Source of the DNA: Clostridiales bacterium
GTDB taxonomy: Bacteria; Bacillota; Clostridia; Tissierellales; Dethiosulfatibacteraceae
Length of the DNA: 12,447 bases
Direction: 5' to 3'
Assembly: GCA_003446975.1 (NCBI GenBank)
Contig: DMAP01000414.1
Location: 1-12,447, forward strand
Made by a program: the position numbers and the translations under genes. Positions 6,758-12,447 of the stretch are shown here, piece by piece. The notes under the pieces are model-generated. The model did not search any database. It worked only from the letters and a program-made list of their open reading frames with translations, and had not been told where the DNA came from. How positions within the stretch are numbered: the first letter of the stretch is position 1; each line of letters begins with the position of its first letter.

Positions 6758-7906
6758 TTATTTGTTGATTATTTTTTTGATTGAGCTGATTGTGTAATCT
6801 ATTTCATCCAAAGTATTAAAATGGCTTAATCCAAATCTGACCGTTCCCCTTGGAAAAGTCCCCAAGGTTTGATGAGCTGAAGGCGCGCAGTGCATGCCAC
6901 ACCTGGTCATAATGCCATAAGCCTTATCAAGTTCATGAGAAATGAGGCCATTATCCTGATTGACAAAGTCAAGGGACACAATTCCCGTTCTTCCGATGTA
7001 CGATTTCTTTCCGATGATTTCAACACCGTTCATATCATAAATACCTTGCATGAATCGGTCCAGCAGCAATAATTCCTTTTCCCTTATACTCTCCAATCCT
7101 TCATTTAACACATACTTCAAAGAGGCATTCAGACCAAAAATCCCCGGTATATTCAGAGTCCCGGATTCGAACTTGTCAGGCATATAATTTGGCTGGTACT
7201 CCGAATCCGAAAGGCTTCCCGTCCCGCCTTCGATAAAGGTATCCATAATATTTGCCAACTTGTCATTAATTACAAATCCTCCAATACCTTGTGGCCCCAA
7301 CAGACTCTTGTGACCTGTGAAGCCTATGGCATCAGCATTTAGTCCATTGAAGTCAATATCCAAAAACCCGGCTGTCTGTGCGCTATCTATAATGAAAAAA
7401 ATCCCTTTTTCCCGGCATATTCTGCCAACCGCTTCCAGATCCAATATGGTGCCACAAACATTCGAGGCATGGGTCATCACCACTGCTTTTGTATTGGATT
7501 GAATAGCATTCAAGAAATCTTGTATGTCCAAGTCTCCCAATTTGCTGCATTTAACCTTGGAGTATTCAATCTTGTTGCCCAAGGCATTCAAGGGTCTCAT
7601 GACCGCATTATGTTCCATGGAAGATACAATCACATGGTCATGATCCTGCAACAGACCTTTTATAAGCACATTGAGACTTTCTGTGATGTTCTTGGTAAAC
7701 ACCACATTTTCAGGCTTGTCAAAACTGAAAAGCTGACATATAAGCTCTCTTGTTTCAAAAACAGTATTTTCAGCCTTGTAGGATGAGTTGTAAGCACCTC
7801 GGTTTACATTTGAGCCCACATTCAACATATAATCTGACATACTCTCGACTACACCGGGTGCTTTTGGAAAAGATGTTGCCCCATTATCTAGATAGACTTG
7901 TCTCAT
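6758..7906 (-). CDS. Class V aminotransferase, cysteine desulfurase / selenocysteine lyase-like
   Basis: This 382-residue PLP enzyme is of the NifS/SufS fold. It shows the N-terminal YLDNGATSFPKAP, His99 in EHNAV, Asp174 in IDSAQTAG (pyridine nitrogen contact), and the Schiff-base lysine Lys200 in TGHKSLLGP. It also has ESGTLNIPG (247-255) and a C-terminal catalytic-loop cysteine Cys340 in RCGMHCAP. The RxGxxCAP motif and the length fit the EF2568-type desulfurase-like family, which comparative genomics has tied to selenium-dependent enzymes and orphan SelD. The likely reaction is release of sulfur from cysteine, or selenium from selenocysteine, as an enzyme-bound persulfide or perselenide. 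It is the first gene of the leftward unit, with an AGGAGAC ribosome site and a clear promoter at 7939-7967, and shares its control region with yedE. Substrate preference cannot be read from sequence. Confidence 0.92.
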   Translation of the reverse strand: MRQVYLDNGATSFPKAPGVVESMSDYMLNVGSNVNRGAYNSSYKAENTVFETRELICQLFSFDKPENVVFTKNITESLNVLIKGLLQDHDHVIVSSMEHNAVMRPLNALGNKIEYSKVKCSKLGDLDIQDFLNAIQSNTKAVVMTHASNVCGTILDLEAVGRICREKGIFFIIDSAQTAGFLDIDFNGLNADAIGFTGHKSLLGPQGIGGFVINDKLANIMDTFIEGGTGSLSDSEYQPNYMPDKFESGTLNIPGIFGLNASLKYVLNEGLESIREKELLLLDRFMQGIYDMNGVEIIGKKSYIGRTGIVSLDFVNQDNGLISHELDKAYGIMTRCGMHCAPSAHQTLGTFPRGTVRFGLSHFNTLDEIDYTISSIKKIINK

Positions 7907-7938
7907 AGACGTCTCCTTAAAAACCTATATTATGTTTC

Positions 7939-7967
7939 ATTATATTATCAATCAGTCCTTTTAACAA
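7939..7967 (-). promoter_or_regulatory. Promoter of the aminotransferase-lysR unit
   Basis: On the minus strand TTGTTA (7967-7962) and a perfect TATAAT (7944-7939) are separated by 17 bp. This predicts a start near 7932 and a short leader of about 25 nt that contains AGGAGAC before the ATG at 7906. Confidence 0.75.
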
Positions 7968-7977
7968 TCACTATAAG

Positions 7978-8013
7978 TATTACTAATCGGTCGTTGCTGA
8001 ACTATTAGTAATA
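7978..8013. promoter_or_regulatory. Candidate LysR operator: 10-bp perfect inverted repeat
   Basis: TATTACTAAT (7978-7987) and ATTAGTAATA (8004-8013) are exact reverse complements with a 16-bp spacer. The element lies 10 bp upstream of the leftward -35 and just upstream of a possible rightward -35. That is the usual location of a LysR-type recognition site in a divergent promoter. A second, weaker inverted pair (7960-7968 and 8037-8045, TTTAACAAT with its complement) flanks it, but its centre is 7 bp away and it may be chance in AT-rich DNA. The assignment to the neighbouring LysR protein is inference. Confidence 0.6.
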
Positions 8014-8018
8014 TCCAT

Positions 8019-8047
8019 TTTACATTAAAATAACCAATTGTTAAACT
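8019..8047 (+). promoter_or_regulatory. Possible promoter of the yedE-tusA-DUF3343 unit
   Basis: TTTACA (8019-8024) is followed after 17 bp by TAAACT (8042-8047), a 4/6 match to the -10 consensus. An alternative -10, TAATAT at 8047-8052, lacks a good -35. The weak -10 would suit an activator-dependent promoter, with the inverted repeat ending 5 bp upstream of the -35. Confidence 0.4.
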
Positions 8048-8083
8048 AATATCGAAATTAAAAACGAATATGTGGAGGCATGA

Positions 8084-9145
8084 ATGAAAGGGAAAAAAGG
8101 AATTATACTTGCAGGAGGAACCGTTGGCCTTATATCTGTCATACTAGGTTATTACGGCAACCCCGGCAATATGGGATACTGTATTGCGTGCTTTTTGAGA
8201 GATATTGCAGGAGCATTGGGATTGCACAGAGCAGGAGTCGTTCAATATATAAGGCCTGAGATTATTGGATTGGTATTGGGGGCTTTTTTAATATCTCTAA
8301 AAAACAAGGAGTTTGAGTCCAGAGGAGGATCCGCACCATTCATGAGATTTATGCTGGGTATGGTTGTCATGATTGGAGCACTAGTGTTTTTAGGATGTCC
8401 TTTAAGAATGGTATTAAGAATAGGCGCGGGAGATTTAAATGCGATTGTTGGATTAGCTGGATTTTTAGCCGGTATATTGGTCGGTGTAAGATTCTTGAAT
8501 AAAGGTTTCAATCTCAAGAGAAATTATAAAATGCCTAAAATTGAAGGCTATATTTTCCCTGCTGTAAATGTAGGTTGGTTTATACTTCTTGTAACAGCTC
8601 CCGCCTTCATCTTCTTTAGCGAAAGTGGTCCAGGATCACAAGCGGCACCGATTCTAATGTCTCTGGCAGCGGGACTGATAGTAGGTGCTTTGGCACAAAA
8701 AACCAGGCTTTGCATGGTTGGTGGTTCACGTGATATGATGCTCTTCAAGGACAACTATCTTCTACTAGGTTTTGTATCGATTATCGTAGTAAGCTTTATT
8801 GGAAATATTTACTTGGGATTCTTTAATCTGGGATTTGCAGGTCAGCCGGTTGCCCACACAGATGGACTATGGAACTTTTTGGGGATGGCGGTTGTAGGCT
8901 GGGGATCTGTTCTATTGGGAGGATGTCCGCTTAGACAATTGATTCTATCAGGAGAAGGCAATACGGATTCTGTCGTCAGCGTGATGGGGATGATTGCCGG
9001 TGCTGCCATAGCCCATAACTTTGGATTGGCATCAAGTCCGGCAGGCGCAACACTTAATGGTCAGATAGCTGTTATCATAATTTTCGTGTTTTTAGGAATA
9101 GTTTCTTATTTCAACGCAGAAGATTTAGTAAAAACCAAAATATAG
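8084..9145 (+). CDS. yedE: YedE-type selenium/sulfur transport membrane protein
   Basis: This 353-residue polytopic membrane protein belongs to the YeeE/YedE sulfur-transport superfamily, whose YeeE member imports thiosulfate through conserved cysteines. It has about 9-10 hydrophobic segments arranged as a two-fold repeat. The cysteine sites correspond between the halves: GYCIACFLRD (Cys33, Cys36) and LGCPLRMVLR (Cys105), then KTRLCMVGGSRD (Cys210) and GGCPLRQLILSGEGN (Cys281). The repeated CPLR and the neighbouring TusA and DUF3343 genes match the selenium-metabolism YedE group. It probably moves a reduced selenium or sulfur species to cytoplasmic carriers (inference). GGAGG lies 5 nt before the ATG. 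tusA follows after 12 nt. Confidence 0.9.
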   Translation: MKGKKGIILAGGTVGLISVILGYYGNPGNMGYCIACFLRDIAGALGLHRAGVVQYIRPEIIGLVLGAFLISLKNKEFESRGGSAPFMRFMLGMVVMIGALVFLGCPLRMVLRIGAGDLNAIVGLAGFLAGILVGVRFLNKGFNLKRNYKMPKIEGYIFPAVNVGWFILLVTAPAFIFFSESGPGSQAAPILMSLAAGLIVGALAQKTRLCMVGGSRDMMLFKDNYLLLGFVSIIVVSFIGNIYLGFFNLGFAGQPVAHTDGLWNFLGMAVVGWGSVLLGGCPLRQLILSGEGNTDSVVSVMGMIAGAAIAHNFGLASSPAGATLNGQIAVIIIFVFLGIVSYFNAEDLVKTKI

Positions 9146-9157
9146 GGAGATGATTTC

Positions 9158-9364
9158 ATGAATAAAATAGACACAAGAGGCATGAGCTGTCCACAACCGG
9201 TGCTGATGACCAAAAAAGCGCTTGAGAAACACCCTGAAGGGATAGCCATCTTAGTAGACAACAACACTGCGAAAGGTAATGTGGAAAGATTCTTGAAAAA
9301 CGCAGGATACACCGCCACAATAACAGAAGATGGGGAAGATTTCATATTAGAGGCAAAGAAATAG
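9158..9364 (+). CDS. TusA/SirA-family sulfur (selenium) carrier, stand-alone
   Basis: This 68-residue protein is a single TusA domain. It has the defining CPxP motif (Cys11-Pro-Gln-Pro14) after DTRGMSC, and the downstream VDNNTAKGNVERF segment typical of the family. In TusA the motif cysteine accepts sulfur from a desulfurase as a persulfide and passes it on. Selenium-linked YedF proteins have this domain fused to a C-terminal DsrE-like domain of over 100 residues; here the reading frame stops after the first domain. A GGGAGATG ribosome site overlaps the end of yedE and DUF3343 begins 2 nt after the stop, so the three genes form one operon. A role as partner of YedE and of the PLP desulfurase is inferred from context. 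Confidence 0.92.
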   Translation: MNKIDTRGMSCPQPVLMTKKALEKHPEGIAILVDNNTAKGNVERFLKNAGYTATITEDGEDFILEAKK

Positions 9365-9366
9365 AC

Positions 9367-9603
9367 ATGGAATATATGGTATTATTCTTCACCCATTCAG
9401 GTGCTATCAAGTTCGAAAGGAAATGCAAAAAAAACAACATATCCTGCGAGCTAATGCCAGTGCCTCGTATACTGAGTTCCAACTGCAGTATAAGCGCGAA
9501 AATTCATTACGATGGAAATATTGAAAATTTGATTAGTGATGAAATCGAAAAAATATTTTTAACAGACGGAGATGGCAACAAGCTTGTCTTTGATGGGGAT
9601 TAG
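9367..9603 (+). CDS. DUF3343 putative Se/S carrier-like protein
   Basis: This 78-residue protein has the DUF3343 pattern: a short beta strand (MVLFFTHSGAIKFE), a helix with Cys20, then PVPRILSSNC (31-40). The conserved Cys40 follows the family P-x-PR-x-LSS-x-C motif. Most relatives have C-G after the serines, whereas this one has C-S. The family is found beside yedE, yedF/tusA and selD and is regarded as a possible selenium or sulfur carrier; biochemical proof is lacking. The gene starts 2 nt after the tusA stop, so translation is probably coupled. An in-frame ATG at 9376 is an alternative start. A terminator follows immediately. Confidence 0.85.
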   Translation: MEYMVLFFTHSGAIKFERKCKKNNISCELMPVPRILSSNCSISAKIHYDGNIENLISDEIEKIFLTDGDGNKLVFDGD

Positions 9604-9615
9604 AGGTAAAAACAA

Positions 9616-9650
9616 AAAACCACGGATAAAATCAATCTGTGGTTTTGTTA
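9616..9650. terminator. Bidirectional rho-independent terminator
   Basis: AAAACCACGGAT (9616-9627) pairs with ATCTGTGGTTTT (9635-9646) through 12 positions, including one G-U, around a 7-nt loop. In plus direction the stem runs into TTTTGTTATT; in minus direction it runs into TTTTTTGTTTTT. It therefore serves both the yedE-tusA-DUF3343 operon and the convergent hydrolase gene. Confidence 0.88.
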
Positions 9651-9673
9651 TTATGCTAATATAGACTGCTGGT

Positions 9674-11488
9674 TTAAAAAAAATGATATCCGGTAATCCC
9701 CATATTGGTCAGATAAATGCCTATGACAAGATTCATAACTGAGTAGACAAGGCTTTGATAGTAATTAAAATTCTTCTCTCGTTTAAGGATCAACCAAATC
9801 ACCGAACCTACTGAAATCACTAAAAATAAAATCGAACCATAGGCCATCAATGCTGAAATAATACGATTGTCAGCCAAGAAGTCAACCGCCATGACCCCTA
9901 TAAACCCTCTTATAAACATCCCGATGCTCAATATTTGCAATAGAGGCAATACATGTGTCCAGACTCGACCCTTCATCGGTCTTCTGATTAATTTGCGAAT
10001 CAGCAATATGATTAATCTCAAAACTATAAGGATAGTTGCCAACAACCAAAGAATAATGAAAGCAATAGGACCATAAATAGATAAAAAAGATACAGGCTGG
10101 AGTGTAAACCATTCGTTTAACAGCACAGTTCCAATCAAGGGATCTTCTGCAATCGTCAATGCTATCCTGCCGGTGCTGGGGTCTACATATTGCGTTTCAT
10201 TAATAGGTGAATATAAATCAACAGAACCATCTAAAATGCCTACCAGCGCAATACCCTCCGGACGGGACTCTATTCGACCAACAGATACCAAGTATTCAAT
10301 AAAATAAAGCGAGCTGTTTCTGGGATTAACTGCCCTGAAGTAGCCGGTCAAATCTTTTGAATCTACAGTCTCATCTACTTCAAAAGGAATTACTTGAGGC
10401 TTTAAGTCTTCAGTTAGATGCGCTTTTAAAAGCTCCGAAATCTCAAATATTGCCTTTCCGTTACTGCTATTGATAGCAACGTAATAACCTACTTTCAACT
10501 CCGGGATATATTTGAAATCTGATAGCCCGCCATTTACACCACCATTGTGACCAAACCAAGTAAATCCATCCTTGGTTTCGATAAAATGTGATAGACCATG
10601 CCCCACTTCCAATCCGCTGTCTGCCATGATCGATCCCTGAGGATGCCTCATGGATTCTATACTTTGATCAGCCAATATTGATCGTTCAGAATCATTGATA
10701 AAAAAACCAAGCAACTGAAGCATATCATTTGCGGATGCATTGACTGCCCCGGATGGCCTCATAATAATGTTCCAATAGGTCTGTTCTAAATCTCTTTGAT
10801 ACAGTGTAGCGCCGTTTTTAATGTAATCCTCTGATTTGAAAAAGGTAGCTGTTTTCATCCCAAGAGGCTTGAAAAATGTGGACTCAACATATTCCTCATA
10901 AGGCAGTCCAGCGAGTTTTTCAACAATATAGGCGGCAACACCAGGACCTGAGTTGCTGTATGACATTCGAGATCCGGGCACCCATCGGGAGGTCCTAGAT
11001 TTTGGATAGACCAAAAATGATGACTCAAGGGCTAATGGTGTTGGATCATTGTTTGAGTATTCAGACATATGCAGATCATCCCAGCCTGATGTATGCGACA
11101 ACAAATGCACGATTCTCACAGGATACTCATCTTCCCAAGGATTGTGGAACTCAACCTCTTCAACCCATTTTCGTATAGGGTCGTTTAATGCCAATTTCCC
11201 CTCTTCAGCTAGCTTTAACACGGATAACGTCACAAACATCTTCGAAATGGAACCAATTCTAAACAAAGTATCCGCATCGACAGGTTTATTACCAGTTTTA
11301 TCTGTGGCACCAATTGTCAAGGTTTCCCGATTACCATCAGCATCTATTGTTGCAATGCTTACAGCCGTTGTGTTGTTGTCTTCCAGAATTTTTCTAATCT
11401 CTGATTCTAAATCTTTAGTCGTTGCGTAGCTTGGTATGGACCCAACAAGCATCAGCAAGCATAAAACAAATAGTATGCATTTTTTCAT
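9674..11488 (-). CDS. Secreted/membrane serine hydrolase, beta-lactamase (class C/PBP4*) family
   Basis: From the ATG at 11488 (9 nt behind AGGAG; an in-frame ATG at 11494 is only 3 nt away) the protein has 604 residues. An N-terminal signal peptide ends near SIPSYA. The catalytic domain (about 25-360) has SISK as the SxxK nucleophile motif (Ser80, Lys83), YSN (177-179) as the YxN motif, and HNG (314-316) in place of KTG. These place it among esterase/peptidase-like class C relatives rather than true resistance enzymes. A beta-rich domain (about 365-465) follows. The C-terminus has a membrane segment at about 468-498 and roughly three more to residue 604, so the catalytic part should face outside. 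Substrate is unknown: D-amino peptides or esters are possible. It lies 54 nt after a phosphotriesterase-family gene and may share its transcript. Confidence 0.88.
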   Translation of the reverse strand: MKKCILFVLCLLMLVGSIPSYATTKDLESEIRKILEDNNTTAVSIATIDADGNRETLTIGATDKTGNKPVDADTLFRIGSISKMFVTLSVLKLAEEGKLALNDPIRKWVEEVEFHNPWEDEYPVRIVHLLSHTSGWDDLHMSEYSNNDPTPLALESSFLVYPKSRTSRWVPGSRMSYSNSGPGVAAYIVEKLAGLPYEEYVESTFFKPLGMKTATFFKSEDYIKNGATLYQRDLEQTYWNIIMRPSGAVNASANDMLQLLGFFINDSERSILADQSIESMRHPQGSIMADSGLEVGHGLSHFIETKDGFTWFGHNGGVNGGLSDFKYIPELKVGYYVAINSSNGKAIFEISELLKAHLTEDLKPQVIPFEVDETVDSKDLTGYFRAVNPRNSSLYFIEYLVSVGRIESRPEGIALVGILDGSVDLYSPINETQYVDPSTGRIALTIAEDPLIGTVLLNEWFTLQPVSFLSIYGPIAFIILWLLATILIVLRLIILLIRKLIRRPMKGRVWTHVLPLLQILSIGMFIRGFIGVMAVDFLADNRIISALMAYGSILFLVISVGSVIWLILKREKNFNYYQSLVYSVMNLVIGIYLTNMGITGYHFF

Positions 11489-11548
11489 TGTCATAATCTC
11501 CTAGCAAGTTATTCTTGTTTTACTATTTTATTTTTAGTTTCAATGAAT

Positions 11549-12447
11549 TTATTCAGTAATCTCAATGTCGTAAAATCTGCTGGGATTCTCTCTTAGGATA
11601 GATTCCAGTTGATTCTGCTTCATACCCTGTTGTATGCAATATGGCATAAAGCTTTTGAACAAGTAGGCACATGGATGATTGACCGTGTCTGCAACAGCTT
11701 CCTCATAGAAATCGTAGTCTTGAGATAACAGCACTGTTTCGCTCGCTCCCCTATCTATTACATCCATCAGCAGTTTGCAGCGTTCCTCCTCTGTTCCCAC
11801 TCTAATTTGGTCGATTCCCAACCACATGCCTTTTTTGATAGCGAATTCTATGACCTCAAGATCAGACTCCTTGTCAACATGGGCCCAGAGAAATCTATTG
11901 AAGTCAAACCCAAATCCATCAAGAATCGCTGCCACATCATACACCATCTCGGCTTCCAGAATATGGCAATGGATCGGCATGCCGGTTTTTTCGCTAGCAA
12001 TCATCGCTGCATGGAGCATAGCTTTATCCACTTCTGACAACTTGCCCCTATCCAATAAGAGTTTGATGAATCCGGGACGGATCACATGATTGTCCACTGT
12101 ATCCATCCCCTCAAAAAAATCACTGATCCATCGATTGGCCAACCTCTCGACAGACGAGTCGTCATTGGGATCAAACATTGTTTTTTCAATATTCCATCCT
12201 GTATTGCCGATAATGTGAATACCCGATGCCTTGGACAGGCGGTAAAGCAGCGGCATGTTTTCGCCACCGATGGGAGGGCTTGTCTCCACAATTGTCTGAC
12301 AACCATATCTTTTTAGGTCTTCTAAAATCGGCATGATCATTTCAAAAGAATGAGTGTCCTCAATGGAATCTGTAATCCTTTCCGCATACCTCATAAGTGC
12401 CTTGTCAGTATCATCTTCCCACTTGAAATGCTCATGTCCCAATGTTA
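11549..12447 (-). CDS. Phosphotriesterase-family amidohydrolase (5' end cut by window)
   Basis: The frame is open through the window edge, with Thr-Leu before GHEHF, so the TTG at 12442 is probably an internal leucine codon in the family motif T-L-x-HEH and not a start. Counting from that TTG, the visible 297 residues show the binuclear metal-site set of the phosphotriesterase family. These are His3 and His5 in HEH, Lys127 in FIKLLL (candidate carboxylated lysine), His160 in PIHCH, His188 in WAHVD, and Asp242 in LLSQDYD. The C-terminus ENPSRFYDI is the usual family end. Members act as lactonases, carboxylesterases or organophosphate hydrolases, and many are uncharacterised. Only a few N-terminal residues are likely missing. 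It is upstream of the serine hydrolase gene on the same strand, so the pair may form an operon with a shared promoter outside the window. Confidence 0.88.
   Translation of the reverse strand, partial: TLGHEHFKWEDDTDKALMRYAERITDSIEDTHSFEMIMPILEDLKRYGCQTIVETSPPIGGENMPLLYRLSKASGIHIIGNTGWNIEKTMFDPNDDSSVERLANRWISDFFEGMDTVDNHVIRPGFIKLLLDRGKLSEVDKAMLHAAMIASEKTGMPIHCHILEAEMVYDVAAILDGFGFDFNRFLWAHVDKESDLEVIEFAIKKGMWLGIDQIRVGTEEERCKLLMDVIDRGASETVLLSQDYDFYEEAVADTVNHPCAYLFKSFMPYCIQQGMKQNQLESILRENPSRFYDIEITE

Noticed and set aside
7469..7786. 105-residue plus-strand open frame opposite the aminotransferase gene
   Set aside because: It lies wholly inside a gene with intact catalytic motifs; no domain match recognised.
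8084..9603. Search for an in-frame TGA (selenocysteine) in the selenium operon genes
   Set aside because: All three genes read through without TGA and end in TAG, and the family-conserved cysteines are present as Cys codons; no selenoprotein is seen here.
11495..11548. Possible terminator between the two hydrolase genes (CAAG-AATAA-CTTG)
   Set aside because: Only a 4-bp stem with a following ribosome site and no U-run; too weak to call.
12086..12316. Plus-strand open frame opposite the phosphotriesterase-family gene
   Set aside because: Antisense shadow of a gene with an intact metal-site motif set.

Overview
The window looks like chromosomal DNA of a low-to-moderate GC anaerobic Firmicute, most likely a member of the Clostridia. 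The grounds are strong GGAGG-type ribosome sites, some TTG starts, a Bacillus-style Pho box, Clostridia-like protein sequences and a selenium-metabolism gene set common in Clostridia. No phage, insertion sequence, CRISPR array, rRNA or tRNA is visible. Species assignment is not possible from the sequence alone.

Region 1 (57-4622, minus strand) is a complete phosphate-specific transport operon in the order pstS-pstC-pstA-pstB-phoU. The internal genes are packed with 1-nt overlaps or 1-12 nt gaps. Upstream of pstS lie three perfect TTAACA hexamers (minus strand) spaced exactly 11 bp, with a fourth degenerate copy in phase. This is the layout of a PhoP box of the Bacillus type, followed at the right distance by a -10-like TATAAC. 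The only sizeable gap in the operon, between pstS and pstC, holds a 15-bp stem-loop that probably sets the excess of binding protein over permease. Divergent from pstS is ychF (4736-5827), a translation-associated P-loop ATPase with its own near-consensus promoter.

Region 2 (5830-9650) is a selenium/sulfur handling locus arranged around one divergent control region. Leftward run a class V aminotransferase (cysteine desulfurase-like) gene and a LysR-type regulator gene. Rightward run a YedE-type membrane transporter, a stand-alone TusA-type CPxP protein and a DUF3343 putative Se/S carrier. The 177-bp intergenic region contains a perfect 10-bp inverted repeat with a 16-bp spacer, placed between the two promoters, which is a good candidate operator for the LysR protein. 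A plausible scheme, partly inferred, is that YedE imports a selenium or sulfur species, TusA and DUF3343 carry it as a persulfide or perselenide, and the PLP enzyme mobilises S/Se from cysteine or selenocysteine. No selD, selA or selB is in the window, so the final acceptor is not shown. A bidirectional terminator closes this unit.

Region 3 (9674-12447, minus strand) holds a phosphotriesterase-family amidohydrolase gene, cut by the window edge at its 5' end. It is followed after 54 nt by a secreted or membrane-anchored serine beta-lactamase-like hydrolase with a C-terminal multi-pass membrane domain. The two may be co-transcribed; substrates are unknown.

The items most worth following up are the LysR/selenium intergenic operator, the minimal TusA + DUF3343 relay, the pstS-pstC stem-loop with the Pho box, and an unusual Ser-to-His change in the phosphate-binding loop of PstS.
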